Part shown: in pieces, positions 7,246 to 15,513 of the stretch
Position numbering within the stretch: position 1 is the first letter of the stretch
Layout of the letters: every line of letters begins with the position of its first letter
NCBI RefSeq assembly: GCF_003143855.1
Contig: NZ_QFRK01000014.1
Location: forward strand, 1 to 64,000
Reading direction: 5' to 3'
Source: Streptomyces sp. NWU339
GTDB lineage: Bacteria > Actinomycetota > Actinomycetes > Streptomycetales > Streptomycetaceae
Length of the DNA: 64,000 nucleotides
Notes under the pieces: generated by a model
Databases searched by the model: none
Told to the model about the DNA's origin: nothing
Seen by the model: only the letters and a program-made list of their open reading frames with translations
Made by a program: the position numbers and the translations under genes

Positions 7246-9069
7246 ATGATCTCCGACTCCCCCTTCACCCAGCCGTCCCCCGACGCCCCCCGTGCCGCCG
7301 TCCGACGCCGGTCCGTTCTCGGAGCCGCGGCCGCCGCGCCCGTGCTGGCGGCGCTGACCACCACTGCCTCCGCCGCACCGGCCGCCCCTTCCCCCGCGGT
7401 GCACCCCGGGAAGCCGCGCCGGCTGCGGGCCGGCGGCGACCTCGGTCCGAACGTGATCGTCTTCGACCCGTCCACGCCGGGCATCCAGGCGAAGCTGGAC
7501 GAGGTGTTCGCCCGGCAGGAATCGGCCCAGTTCGGCCCGGGCCGCTACCAGTTCCTGTTCAAGCCGGGCACCTACCACGGGCTCAATGCCCAACTCGGTT
7601 TCTACACCTCGATCTCGGGCCTCGGCCTCTCCCCCGACGACACCACCATCAACGGCGACGTGACGGTCGACGCCGGCTGGTTCGACGGCAACGCCACGCA
7701 GAACTTCTGGCGTTCGGCGGAGAACCTGGCCCTCGTCCCGGTCAACGGCACCAACCGCTGGGCGGTCGCCCAGGCCGCCCCCTTCCGCCGGATGCACATA
7801 CGCGGCGGTCTCAACCTCGCGCCCGCCGGCTACGGCTGGGCCAGCGGCGGCTACATCGCCGACAGCCGGATCGACGGCGTGGTCGGCCCGTACTCGCAGC
7901 AGCAGTGGTACACCCGGGACAGTTCGGTCGGCGGCTGGACCAACGCCGTGTGGAACATGGTGTTCTCGGGGGTCCAGGGTGCCCCCGCGCAGAGCTTCCC
8001 GGAGCCGCCCTACACCACGCTCGACCGGACGCCGATCTCCCGCGAGAAGCCGTTTCTGTACCTGGCCGGCACCGACTACCGCGTGTTCCTGCCCGCGCTG
8101 CGTCGTGACGCACGCGGAGTCACCTGGGGCAACGGCACCCCGCGCGGCACCTCCCTGGCCCTGGACCGTTTCTACGTGGCGAAGCCCGGCGACTCCGCCG
8201 CCACCCTCAACCAGGCACTCGACCAGGGCCTCAACCTGCTCCTGACGCCGGGCATTTACCACGTCGACCAGCCGATCCGGGTCAACCGCGCGGGCACGGT
8301 CGTCCTCGGCCTCGGCTACGCCACCCTGATCCCCGACAACGGCGTCACCGCCCTGAAGGTCGCCGACGTCGACGGGGTACGGCTGGCCGGCTTCCTCGTC
8401 GACGCCGGACCGGTCAACTCCCCCACCCTGGTGGAGATCGGCCCGAACGGCGCCTCCCGTGACCACTCGGCCGACCCGATCACCGTCCAGGACGTGTTCA
8501 TCCGGATCGGCGGCGCGGGCCCCGGCAAGGCGACCACCAGCATGGTGGTCAACGCCCGGCACACCATCGTCGACCACACCTGGATCTGGCGCGCCGACCA
8601 CGGCGAGGGCGTCGGCTGGGAGACCAACCGCTGCGACTACGGCGTCGTCGTCAACGGCCACGACGTCCTGGCGACCGGCCTGTTCGTCGAACACTTCAAC
8701 AAGTACGACGTGCAGTGGAACGGCGAACGCGGGCGCACGATCTTCTTCCAGAACGAGAAGGCCTACGACCCGCCGAACCAGGCCGCCGTCCAGAACGGCT
8801 CGATCAAGGGCTACGCCGCGTACAAGGTCGGCGACCACGTCACCACCCACGAGGGCTGGGGCATGGGGAGTTACTGCTACTACAACGTGAACCCGTCGAT
8901 CGTGCAGCACCACGGCTTCGCCGCCCCGAACCGCCCGGGGGTCCGCTTCCACCACCTCCTGGTCGTGTCGCTCAGCGGCCACGGGCAGTACGAGTGCGTC
9001 ATCAACGACACGGGTGCGCCGACGTCGGGGACCAACACCGTGCCGTCGAAGGTGGTGTCCTACCCCTGA
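7246..9069 (+). CDS. Secreted GH55-type exo-beta-1,3-glucanase
   Basis: This 607-residue protein starts at ATG 7246 after a GGAG site. A twin-arginine signal (RRRSVLG, residues about 20-26) with an alanine-rich h-region suggests Tat export. The mature part starts GGDLGPNVIVFDPSTPGIQ and contains WFDGNATQNFWRSAENL, HIRGGLNLAPAGYGWASGG and FVEHFNKYDVQWNGE. These are characteristic of the parallel beta-helix Streptomyces proteins assigned to GH55 (Lam55A type), which are often misnamed coagulation factor 5/8 or adenylyl cyclase proteins. The enzyme would release glucose or laminaribiose from beta-1,3-glucan outside the cell. Divergent placement from the ABC importer and intracellular beta-glucosidase makes a complete laminarin-type pathway. 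Family assignment is from recalled motifs, substrate by inference. Confidence 0.8.
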   Translation: MISDSPFTQPSPDAPRAAVRRRSVLGAAAAAPVLAALTTTASAAPAAPSPAVHPGKPRRLRAGGDLGPNVIVFDPSTPGIQAKLDEVFARQESAQFGPGRYQFLFKPGTYHGLNAQLGFYTSISGLGLSPDDTTINGDVTVDAGWFDGNATQNFWRSAENLALVPVNGTNRWAVAQAAPFRRMHIRGGLNLAPAGYGWASGGYIADSRIDGVVGPYSQQQWYTRDSSVGGWTNAVWNMVFSGVQGAPAQSFPEPPYTTLDRTPISREKPFLYLAGTDYRVFLPALRRDARGVTWGNGTPRGTSLALDRFYVAKPGDSAATLNQALDQGLNLLLTPGIYHVDQPIRVNRAGTVVLGLGYATLIPDNGVTALKVADVDGVRLAGFLVDAGPVNSPTLVEIGPNGASRDHSADPITVQDVFIRIGGAGPGKATTSMVVNARHTIVDHTWIWRADHGEGVGWETNRCDYGVVVNGHDVLATGLFVEHFNKYDVQWNGERGRTIFFQNEKAYDPPNQAAVQNGSIKGYAAYKVGDHVTTHEGWGMGSYCYYNVNPSIVQHHGFAAPNRPGVRFHHLLVVSLSGHGQYECVINDTGAPTSGTNTVPSKVVSYP

Positions 9070-9079
9070 CCCCGGTGCG

Positions 9080-9122
9080 CGGTGCGCGCTCCGAACGGAA
9101 CCGCCGGTCGGAGCGCGCACCG
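9080..9122 (+). terminator. Strong hairpin terminator after the GH55 gene
   Basis: A perfect 15-bp stem (CGGTGCGCGCTCCGA at 9080-9094 with its complement at 9108-9122) and a 13-base loop begin 10 bases after the stop codon. No U-run follows, as is usual in actinobacteria. Confidence 0.75.
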
Positions 9123-9235
9123 CGACAGCACCGGTTGTGGACACAGCGACCAGCTCGCCACGGACACGAACGGGCGTACCGATGATTCCGGCGCGGGCCG
9201 TACGTCGTTATGGGTGGAAAGAAAGGAGATCCGCC

Positions 9236-9793
9236 ATGCCCATGACGGACCCCGCACAGCACCCCACGACCGAGCTCGACACCCGCTACAGCTCCGCGCT
9301 CAACCCCCGCCCGGGTGCCGCGGACGTCACCGCCACCGAGTGGGCCGAGGCCCGGCGGCGACTGGAGGCAGCCGAGATCTTCTGGGTGTCCACGGTGCGG
9401 CCCGACGGCAAGCCGCACGTCACGCCCGTGATCGCGGCCTGGCACGACGGTGTGCTGTACTTCTCCACCGGCCGGAGTGAGCAGAAGGCGAGGAACCTCG
9501 CACACAATGCGCACTGCGCGCTGACCACCGGCGCGAACTCGCTCACCGAAGGGCTCGACCTGGTGGTCGCGGGCGAGGCGAAGCCGGTTGCCGATCCGGC
9601 ACTGCTGGAGGAGGTGATCGCGGCGTACGAGGCCAAGTACGGACCGCACATCACCTCACCCGAGGGCACCTTCCACGGACTCGGGGAAGCGTTCCGGAAG
9701 GGGGACGCGGTGGTGTTCGCGGTGGCCCCGGCCACCGCGTACGGCTTCGGCCGGGACGACGGGGTGTACAGCCACACTCGGTGGGTGTTCTGA
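9236..9793 (+). CDS. Pyridoxamine 5'-phosphate oxidase-fold flavin/F420-binding protein
   Basis: The start at ATG 9236 is preceded by AAGGAG. The 185-residue product has the split beta-barrel pattern of this fold: residues IFWVSTVRPDGKPHVTPV, then VLYFSTGRSEQKARNLAHN and CALTTG. These match general PPOX-class proteins that bind FMN or F420 and reduce small molecules. The C-terminal extension has VVFAVAPATAYGFGR. It is monocistronic, between the GH55 terminator and a hairpin at 9903. Substrate unknown. Confidence 0.85.
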   Translation: MPMTDPAQHPTTELDTRYSSALNPRPGAADVTATEWAEARRRLEAAEIFWVSTVRPDGKPHVTPVIAAWHDGVLYFSTGRSEQKARNLAHNAHCALTTGANSLTEGLDLVVAGEAKPVADPALLEEVIAAYEAKYGPHITSPEGTFHGLGEAFRKGDAVVFAVAPATAYGFGRDDGVYSHTRWVF

Positions 9794-9902
9794 GCAAGCG
9801 GGCGGGCGGTGCGCCGGCCGAACGGCTCGGCGCGTCAGGGGAGTTCCAGCCGGCGACGTCCGCGGAGCAAGCTCGGCAGATGACCGAGCGCGCCGACGGG
9901 GC

Positions 9903-9933
9903 GGCGTACTCCGACGCGGTGTCGGAGTACGCC
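9903..9933. terminator. Bidirectional hairpin between convergent genes
   Basis: A perfect 13-bp stem (GGCGTACTCCGAC at 9903-9915, complement at 9921-9933) with a 5-base loop sits between the plus-strand PPOX gene and the minus-strand ABC permease. The original stop codon of the latter is at 9983. Confidence 0.75.
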
Positions 9934-10063
9934 CCCCTCGGGCGGGGCGAGCTGCGGGAGGCGGCCCGCGCCGGCATGGCGGTTACCTCGGGTCGCGGTT
10001 GAACTTCGAGGCCGACCAGAAGTAGCCGAGCACGGTCAGGCCGAGGCACCAGGCGATGGCGAG

Positions 10064-10774
10064 CTACCCGTGGTGGCCGATCTCGCTGCCGAGGAGGAGT
10101 CCGCGCAGGGTCTCGATGGCGGGCGTGAAGGGCTGGTACTCGGCGATGGGCTGGAACCAGCCGGGCATGGCGTCGACCGGGACGAAGGTGCTGGAGATGA
10201 GCGGCAGCAGGATCAGCGGCATCGCGTTGTTACTGGCGGCCTCGGCGTTCGGGCTGACCAGGCCCATGCCGACCGCGATCCAGGTGAGCGCCACGGCGAA
10301 GAGCACCAGCAGCCCGAACGCCGCCAGCCATTCCAGGGCGGTGGCGTCGCTGGAGCGGAAGCCGATGGCCACGGCGACGGCCCCTACGAGGACCACACTC
10401 GCGATCGACTGCAGCACGCTGCCGACGACGTGTCCGACGAGCACCGACCCGCGGTGGATCGCCATCGTGCGGAAGCGGGCGATGATGCCCTCTGTCATGT
10501 CGTTGGCGACGGAGACCGCGGTCCCGACCACAGTGGAGCCGATGGTCATCAGCAGCAGGCCCGGGACGATGTACGCGATGTACTCGGAGCGGTCCGGACC
10601 GCCGCCGCCGATGCCGGCGCTCATCGCGTCGCCGAAGACGTAGACGAAGAGCAACAGCAGCATGACCGGTGTGAGCAGCAGGTTCAGGGTGAGGGACGGA
10701 TAGCGCCGGGCGTGCAGGAGGTTGCGGCGCAGCATCGTGGACGAGTCGCGTACGGCGAGGGAGAGGGAGCTCAT
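10064..10774 (-). CDS. DrrB-like ABC-2 export permease, cut short by a nonsense codon
   Basis: The start at ATG 10774 overlaps the ATPase stop (ATGA). Residues 1-236 show an ABC-2 type permease with five hydrophobic segments and the conserved loop VANDMTEGIIARFRTM. The frame stops at TAG 10066-10064, after GSEIGHHG. The next 26 codons are in frame and perfectly family-like (LAIAWCLGLTVLGYFWSAS, then KFNRDPR) up to a TAA at 9983. The TAG thus sits where TGG (Trp) is expected. The loss removes the last membrane helix and probably inactivates the exporter, unless this is a sequencing error or the TAG is read through. Confidence 0.85.
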   Translation of the reverse strand: MSSLSLAVRDSSTMLRRNLLHARRYPSLTLNLLLTPVMLLLLFVYVFGDAMSAGIGGGGPDRSEYIAYIVPGLLLMTIGSTVVGTAVSVANDMTEGIIARFRTMAIHRGSVLVGHVVGSVLQSIASVVLVGAVAVAIGFRSSDATALEWLAAFGLLVLFAVALTWIAVGMGLVSPNAEAASNNAMPLILLPLISSTFVPVDAMPGWFQPIAEYQPFTPAIETLRGLLLGSEIGHHG

Positions 10775-11787
10775 CGGACATCCTCCTTGGGCTGGTCGGG
10801 CTGGTTGGGCCGACTCGGCCCGGTGGAGCCGGTCAGGGCGAAGAACACGTCGTCGAGGTCGGGGGTGTGCACGGTCAGCTCGTCCGCCTCGATGCCGGCG
10901 GTGTCCAGCCGGTCGAGGACGGAACGCAGCGCGCGCTGGCTGCCGTCGCTGGGGATCCGCAGCGCGAGCGCCTCGTCGTCCCGGGTCACCTCGCTCAGCG
11001 CGAGGGCGGCGGACCGGTAGGCGGCCGGGTCGGTGAAGCGGAGCCGGACGTGTCCGCCGGGGACGAGCCGCTTGAGATCTTCGGCGGTGCCCTCGGCGGC
11101 GATCCTGCCGTCGTTCAGCACCGCGATGCGGTCGGCGAGTTCGTCGGCCTCCTCCAGGTACTGGGTGGTCAGGAAGACCGTCGTGCCGCCGGAGACGAGC
11201 TCGCGGATGATCTGCCACATGGTGTGGCGGCTGCGCGGGTCGAGGCCGGTGGTCGGCTCGTCGAGGAAGATGATCCGCGGGTCGCCGACCAGCGTCATGG
11301 CGATGTCCAGGCGGCGTTTCATGCCGCCGGAGTAGCTCTGGGCGGGCTTCTTCGCGGCGCCGACGAGGTCGAACCTCTCCAGTAACTCGGCGGTGACCCG
11401 CCGACCCTCGCGTCTGGGCAGGTGGTGCAGGTCCGCCATGAGGAGCATGTTCTCCTCGCCGGTGATCAGCCCGTCGACGGCGGAGAACTGCCCGGTGACG
11501 CCGATCGCGGCACGCACGGCCTGCGGGTTCGCGGCGAGGTCGTGGCCCGCGACCTGGGCCTGACCGCCGTCGGCGGCGATGAGCGTGGACAGGATCTTCA
11601 CGGCGGTGGTCTTGCCGGCGCCGTTCGGCCCGAGCAGCGCGAACACGGACCCGGCAGGGATCCGCAGATCGATGCCGTCGAGGACGGTCTTGTCGCCGTA
11701 CGACTTGCGCAGACCGACGGCGGAGACGGCGGCCGGCGACGGGTGACCTTCACCCTTTCTGGATGCGGGCATGACAAAAGAAGGCAT
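10771..11787 (-). CDS. DrrA-like daunorubicin-resistance family ABC ATPase
   Basis: The start is taken as ATG 11787, preceded by GGGAGG; an ATG 12 bases upstream lacks a site. Walker A is GPNGAGKT, the signature SYSGGMKRR and Walker B IIFLDEPTTGLDPRSR. The C-terminal domain of about 90 residues, ending in DLDDVFFALTG, is typical of DrrA-type exporters. It pairs with the overlapping downstream permease for drug or lipid export. It follows the DUF4097 and HicB-like genes on the same strand, spaced by 66 and 82 bp. With its permease truncated the system may be non-functional. Confidence 0.92.
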   Translation of the reverse strand: MPSFVMPASRKGEGHPSPAAVSAVGLRKSYGDKTVLDGIDLRIPAGSVFALLGPNGAGKTTAVKILSTLIAADGGQAQVAGHDLAANPQAVRAAIGVTGQFSAVDGLITGEENMLLMADLHHLPRREGRRVTAELLERFDLVGAAKKPAQSYSGGMKRRLDIAMTLVGDPRIIFLDEPTTGLDPRSRHTMWQIIRELVSGGTTVFLTTQYLEEADELADRIAVLNDGRIAAEGTAEDLKRLVPGGHVRLRFTDPAAYRSAALALSEVTRDDEALALRIPSDGSQRALRSVLDRLDTAGIEADELTVHTPDLDDVFFALTGSTGPSRPNQPDQPKEDVR

Positions 11788-11853
11788 GAGCCCTCCCATT
11801 CGAAAGCTGAAGTGGCTTGGCGGGGGTGCGAGTTGAGACCGGCTCTTCCGGAT

Positions 11854-12696
11854 TCAAGCCTTGGCACGGCGGATGTCGATGTTGCCGTACCGGGTGCGGG
11901 CGCGGACCTTGACGGTGTCCTCGGTCTCCTGCGGGGTCTCGGAGGCGGTGAGCGTGTTGCGCACCTGGCCGGAGTCCGAGCTGACGTCGAGCCAGGCGGC
12001 CGTGCCCTCGCGGACGCCGACCTCGATGGCGCCGTAGGAGGTCTCCAACTGGACCGTGCCGCAGGCCACTTCGCCCACGCGCAGGGTTCCGTGGGCGGTG
12101 GTGGCGGTGACCGAGGCCTCGGCGCGCCGGATCTCGATGTCGCCGTTGGCGCCGCTCACCCGCAGTTCACCGGTCGCGGCGCCTACGGTCGTGGTGCCGT
12201 GCGAGTTCTTCAGGACGGCGGGGCCGTCGAGGAGACCGACGCGCAGGCTGCCGGAGCTGGTGGCGATCTCGGCCATGCCCTCGACCCGGTCCACGGTGAT
12301 CGAGCCGTGCGACGCGGTCAGCTTCAGCGGGCCGGTCGCGTCGAGGCGGACGTCGCCGGACGAGGTCTTCACGCGAACCTCGCCGAGCCGGTCCTCACCG
12401 AGCACCTGAACCCAGGAACCGGTCACGTCGACGTGCGAGCCCGTGGGCAGTTCGACCGCCACGTCGACGGTGCCGGTGCGGCCGAACAGATTGGACTTGG
12501 GCGTCCTGAGGGCCAGGACACCGTTCGCGTACGTGACCTCGGTCTGGGCGGCTGTCCGCACGTCCAGCTCCTTCTTCGGGTCGCGGGGCCGCACCTCGAC
12601 GTCGGTGTCGGGGCGGTCGCCCGCGGTGAACCGGATGGAACCGGCATCCACGTGTGCGGTGACCGAGATCGGTTCGGGAGTGTCGAAAGAAGGCAT
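11854..12696 (-). CDS. DUF4097-type beta-helix protein
   Basis: This 280-residue protein starts at ATG 12696 and is almost entirely short beta-strand repeats. Its turns alternate SG, HG and NG (VKTSSGDVRL, LTASHGSITV, IATSSGSLRV, VSGANGDIEI), the mark of DUF4097 adhesin-like repeat proteins. No signal peptide or membrane segment is visible, so it is probably cytoplasmic. In Streptomyces such genes recur between a HicB-like regulator and a DrrAB exporter, as here. The role in that set is unknown. The first 12 bases and their upstream AAAGAAGGC-type context resemble those of the downstream ATPase gene. Confidence 0.85.
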   Translation of the reverse strand: MPSFDTPEPISVTAHVDAGSIRFTAGDRPDTDVEVRPRDPKKELDVRTAAQTEVTYANGVLALRTPKSNLFGRTGTVDVAVELPTGSHVDVTGSWVQVLGEDRLGEVRVKTSSGDVRLDATGPLKLTASHGSITVDRVEGMAEIATSSGSLRVGLLDGPAVLKNSHGTTTVGAATGELRVSGANGDIEIRRAEASVTATTAHGTLRVGEVACGTVQLETSYGAIEVGVREGTAAWLDVSSDSGQVRNTLTASETPQETEDTVKVRARTRYGNIDIRRAKA

Positions 12697-12778
12697 GGCT
12701 GTCCCGTCCTCTTGAGTCTTCAGAACGTCCCCGCTGGTGGGACGCGGTGTGGGTGAAGTGGTGCGGGCGAGGGTGCGG

Positions 12779-13291
12779 CTAGCGCACCCAGCCCGTGAAG
12801 CTCTGTCCGATGGTCCGGGTCTTCTCCGTCGGCCGCGGTCGCGTACCGCCGTCGACCGCGGCCGACACGGCCCGGACCAGCCACGCGTTGACCGACAGGC
12901 CCTCGCGACCCGCGGCCTCCTCGGCGCGCGCCTTGAGGTGGGCCGGCAGACGCAGATTGACGCGGGCGGTCCCGCCCTCGTCGCCCTCGGCGGGCGCCTG
13001 CGCCCTGAGCGGTTCGACGGGCACGGCCGGCTCCACGGGGCCGCCGACGGGCGGCGGCGTCACCACGAAGTCGGGGTCCAGCCCGCGCAGCCGTACGTCG
13101 ACCGAGCCGGGGGCGAGCTCGCGGGTGATCTCGTCCATCGCGGCGGAGAGCACGTTGAGCAGGGTCAGACGGGTCGCCGACTCCAGCGGAGCGGTGAGCC
13201 GTTCGGCCAGCTCGCGGGCGTCTTCCCCGCCGGCTTCGGCGGCCACCGCGAGTTCACGGCGGAGAGTGTCGACATACGGGGTGAGATCCAT
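12779..13291 (-). CDS. HicB-like ribbon-helix-helix regulator
   Basis: This 170-residue protein starts at ATG 13291. An N-terminal helical part (MDLTPYVDTLRRELAVAAEA) is followed by a proline-rich linker. A ribbon-helix-helix fold lies at about residues 108-148: ARVNLRLPAHLKARAEEAAG, then EGLSVNAWLVRAVSAAV. Similar proteins are annotated as HicB-family antitoxins but no HicA toxin lies beside it. A leaderless start is likely because a good promoter ends 6 bases before the ATG and there is no ribosome site. Palindromic TGGCGCCA boxes overlap that promoter, so autorepression is the natural reading. It heads the DUF4097-DrrAB operon. Confidence 0.8.
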   Translation of the reverse strand: MDLTPYVDTLRRELAVAAEAGGEDARELAERLTAPLESATRLTLLNVLSAAMDEITRELAPGSVDVRLRGLDPDFVVTPPPVGGPVEPAVPVEPLRAQAPAEGDEGGTARVNLRLPAHLKARAEEAAGREGLSVNAWLVRAVSAAVDGGTRPRPTEKTRTIGQSFTGWVR

Positions 13292-13320
13292 GGCGCCATA
13301 ATGGCACCACTTAGGCGCCA
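13291..13320. repeat. Three TGGCGCCA-type boxes at 11-bp spacing over the HicB-like promoter
   Basis: TGGCGCCA (13291), TGGCACCA (13302) and AGGCGCCA (13313) start 11 bp apart. They cover the -10 region, the spacer and the start codon of the leftward ribbon-helix-helix gene. They are probable operator sites. Confidence 0.65.
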
Positions 13321-13327
13321 TGTGCAA
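13298..13327 (-). promoter_or_regulatory. Probable leaderless promoter of the HicB-like operon
   Basis: On the minus strand, TTGCAC (13327-13322) and CATTAT (13303-13298) are 18 bp apart, and the ATG begins 7 bases after the -10 element. This fits a housekeeping-type promoter whose transcript starts at or next to the A of the start codon. Confidence 0.5.
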
Positions 13328-13446
13328 GCCGCCAGGCGACATCTCCGGCTCAACGCTCGGGCTGCCCATCTGACCTGCGAAAACACACTGACGCCTCTTG
13401 AGTGAGTGCGGCGCCATGCGCGCTCACGCGCCCCGGCGCAACGGAA

Positions 13447-13494
13447 TGGCGCCATCTGGCACCCAGTGGCGCCAGGTAGCGCCAGGCTGCGCCC
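13447..13494. repeat. Five TGGCGCCA-type boxes at exact 10-bp spacing
   Basis: TGGCGCCA, TGGCACCC, TGGCGCCA, TAGCGCCA and CTGCGCCC begin at 13447, 13457, 13467, 13477 and 13487, one per helical turn on the same face of the DNA. A further CGGCGCCA is at 13409. The array is in the non-coding stretch 13292-13630, upstream of the HicB-like promoter. Confidence 0.7.
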
Positions 13495-13630
13495 CGGCGT
13501 CATGCGGACCAGGGTTGTCGTCATGGGACGGCCTGCCCCCACCGCGCAGCCTGCCGCTGGGCCGGGTCCACCCGGAACGGCACGTGCCCGGAGCGCCGCC
13601 CCGCCCCGGGCCCCGTCGGTGGTCCGCCGT

Positions 13631-14551
13631 TCAGCCGCGCCGCGCGAGGATACTGAGGGTGTTGGCGGCCACGATGGCGCCGATGCTCGCCCATTCCGTC
13701 CAACTCAGGCTCTGCTCCAGGCCGATCCAGCCGACGAGGGCGGCGAGGAGCGGGTTGACGCTCATGAAGAGCCCGAACGCCTGGGCGGGTACGCGGCGCA
13801 GGGTGAACAGGTCGGCGAGGTAGGGCACCGCCGAGGAGAGCACACCGGCCGCAACGGCACAGCCGACGGCCGATGCGGTCGGCGGCCGGTGCAGGACGAG
13901 GAGGGCGCCGACCGGCAGGAACACCAGCGCGGAGATCCCGGCCGCCGCGGCGGAGCCCTGCACACCCGGGATGCGGCGGCCGACGGTGCGGTTGAGGAGG
14001 ATGTACGAAGCCCAGCAGCAAGCGGCCAGCAGGCCCAGGCCCATCCCCACGTAGTCGGTCGAGGGCCGGGGGCGCATCAGGGTGACGACGCCGGCCGCGG
14101 CGATCACCGCGCAGCAGGCGTCGACGCGCCGACGTGCGGCGGCGAGGGCGATCGTGAGCGGGCCGAGGAACTCCAGCGTGACCGCCAGACCGAGGCCGAC
14201 ACGGTCGATGGCGGTGTAGAGGGACAGGTTCATGGTCCCGAACACCACGGCGAGCCCCAGCACCGGCCACCACTGCGCCCGGGTGAAGTCCCGCAGGCGA
14301 GGGCGGCCGAGGGCGAGCAGGACGATCGCGGCGACGTACTGGCGGACCGCGACGACGCCCGCCGGCCCGAGGACGGGGAAGGCGAGGGAACCGATGGCGG
14401 CGCCGACCTGGTTCGACAGGCCACTGCCGACCATCGTGACCACGCCGGCCGACCGGCTCCCGGACGGCGCCGGGACCGAGGGACCCGTGCACGGAGCAGA
14501 GGAAGGGGATGGAGCGGAAGATACGGAAACCGCGTCGGATGCGCTTCGCAT
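13631..14551 (-). CDS. EamA/DMT-family transporter
   Basis: Ten hydrophobic segments form two EamA halves, with PAGVVAVRQYVAAIVLLALG in the first and SVNPLLAALVGWIGLEQSLS in the second. These motifs are typical of RhaT/YdcZ-type metabolite exporters in the inner membrane. The start is taken at ATG 14551, giving 306 residues with a Ser/Pro-rich N-terminus; a later start near MVGSGLSNQ is possible. It is divergent from a LysR regulator that probably controls it. The exported compound is unknown. Confidence 0.87.
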   Translation of the reverse strand: MRSASDAVSVSSAPSPSSAPCTGPSVPAPSGSRSAGVVTMVGSGLSNQVGAAIGSLAFPVLGPAGVVAVRQYVAAIVLLALGRPRLRDFTRAQWWPVLGLAVVFGTMNLSLYTAIDRVGLGLAVTLEFLGPLTIALAAARRRVDACCAVIAAAGVVTLMRPRPSTDYVGMGLGLLAACCWASYILLNRTVGRRIPGVQGSAAAAGISALVFLPVGALLVLHRPPTASAVGCAVAAGVLSSAVPYLADLFTLRRVPAQAFGLFMSVNPLLAALVGWIGLEQSLSWTEWASIGAIVAANTLSILARRG

Positions 14552-14619
14552 GATGCGATGGTGTGACCCGGCGACGCTTGCGCAAAATGCGTCCGCGGCG
14601 GGATCCATACCCTTGGGTC
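14552..14619. promoter_or_regulatory. Divergent promoter region between EamA and LysR genes
   Basis: The 68-bp spacer contains CGCATGATGCG near the EamA start and TTGCGCAA at 14578-14585, short dyads of the kind bound by LysR-type regulators. Shared control of both genes by the LysR protein is inferred. Confidence 0.35.
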
Positions 14620-15474
14620 ATGGATGTGGAGCTGCGGCAGTTGCGCTGCCTTGTCGCCATCGTCGACGAGGGCACCTTCACCGACGCCGCCATCGCTCTG
14701 GGCGTCTCCCAGGCGGCGGTGTCCCGGACCCTGGCCTCGCTCGAACGCGCCCTCGGGGTGCGGCTGCTCAGACGCACCTCACGGGAGGTGACACCGACCG
14801 CGACCGGACTGCGGGTGGTCGCCCAGGCCAGGCGGGTGCTCGGTGAGGTGAACGACCTGGTCCGGGAAGCCACTTCGGGCCACCGCGTCCTGCGGATCGG
14901 CTATGCCTGGTCGGCGGTCGGCCGCCACACGCCCGCGTTCCAGCGCCGCTGGGCTCAGACGCACCCCGGCACGGATCTGCGCCTGGTCCGCGTCAACTCC
15001 GCGACCGCCGGCCTGGCGGAGGGTGCCTGCGACCTCTCCGTCGTCCGCAATCCCCTGGACGACCGCCGCTTCGACGGGGCCATCATCGGTCTGGAGCGGC
15101 GCCTGTGCGCCCTGTCCGCCGAGGACCCCCTGGCCGCACGCCGGTCGCTGCGCCTCGCCGACCTCGGCGAGCGCGTCCTGCTGATCGACCCGCGGACCGG
15201 CACCACCACACCCGAGCTGTGGCCCCCCGGCTCCCGCCCGGCGACGGAGGAGACCCATGACGTCGACGACTGGCTGACCGTGATCTCCAGTGGGCGCTGT
15301 GTCGGCATGACGGCGGAGTCCACCGCGCACCAGTACCCCCGGCCCGGCATCGCCTACCGGCCGGTCCGCGACGCCGAGCCCATCGCCGTACGCCTCACGT
15401 GGTGGCGCGACGACCCGCATCCCGCGACCCAGGCGGCGATCGAACTGCTCACCGCCCTCTACCGGGGCGACTGA
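14620..15474 (+). CDS. LysR-family transcriptional regulator
   Basis: The start is taken at ATG 14620 (MDVELRQLRCLVAIVDEGTF), the conserved LysR beginning; an upstream in-frame ATG adds 19 unconserved residues. The winged helix is in residues 1-60 with TDAAIALGVSQAAVSRTLAS. The effector-binding domain follows and includes LRIGYAWSAVGRHTPAF and the later DDWLTVISSGRCVGM. At 284 residues it is the normal length. Its divergent placement suggests it regulates the EamA exporter. Ligand unknown. Confidence 0.9.
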   Translation: MDVELRQLRCLVAIVDEGTFTDAAIALGVSQAAVSRTLASLERALGVRLLRRTSREVTPTATGLRVVAQARRVLGEVNDLVREATSGHRVLRIGYAWSAVGRHTPAFQRRWAQTHPGTDLRLVRVNSATAGLAEGACDLSVVRNPLDDRRFDGAIIGLERRLCALSAEDPLAARRSLRLADLGERVLLIDPRTGTTTPELWPPGSRPATEETHDVDDWLTVISSGRCVGMTAESTAHQYPRPGIAYRPVRDAEPIAVRLTWWRDDPHPATQAAIELLTALYRGD

Positions 15475-15513
15475 CGCACTCGTCCGGCACGGCCACGAGG
15501 CCATACCGGGGGC

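Noticed and set aside
9781..10002. 73-codon frame after the PPOX gene
   Set aside because: It overlaps the PPOX stop and a strong bidirectional hairpin, and runs over the antisense of the permease tail; no homology features.
13406..14566. Plus-strand frame of 386 codons
   Set aside because: Antisense to the EamA transporter, whose membrane segments and motifs are clear.
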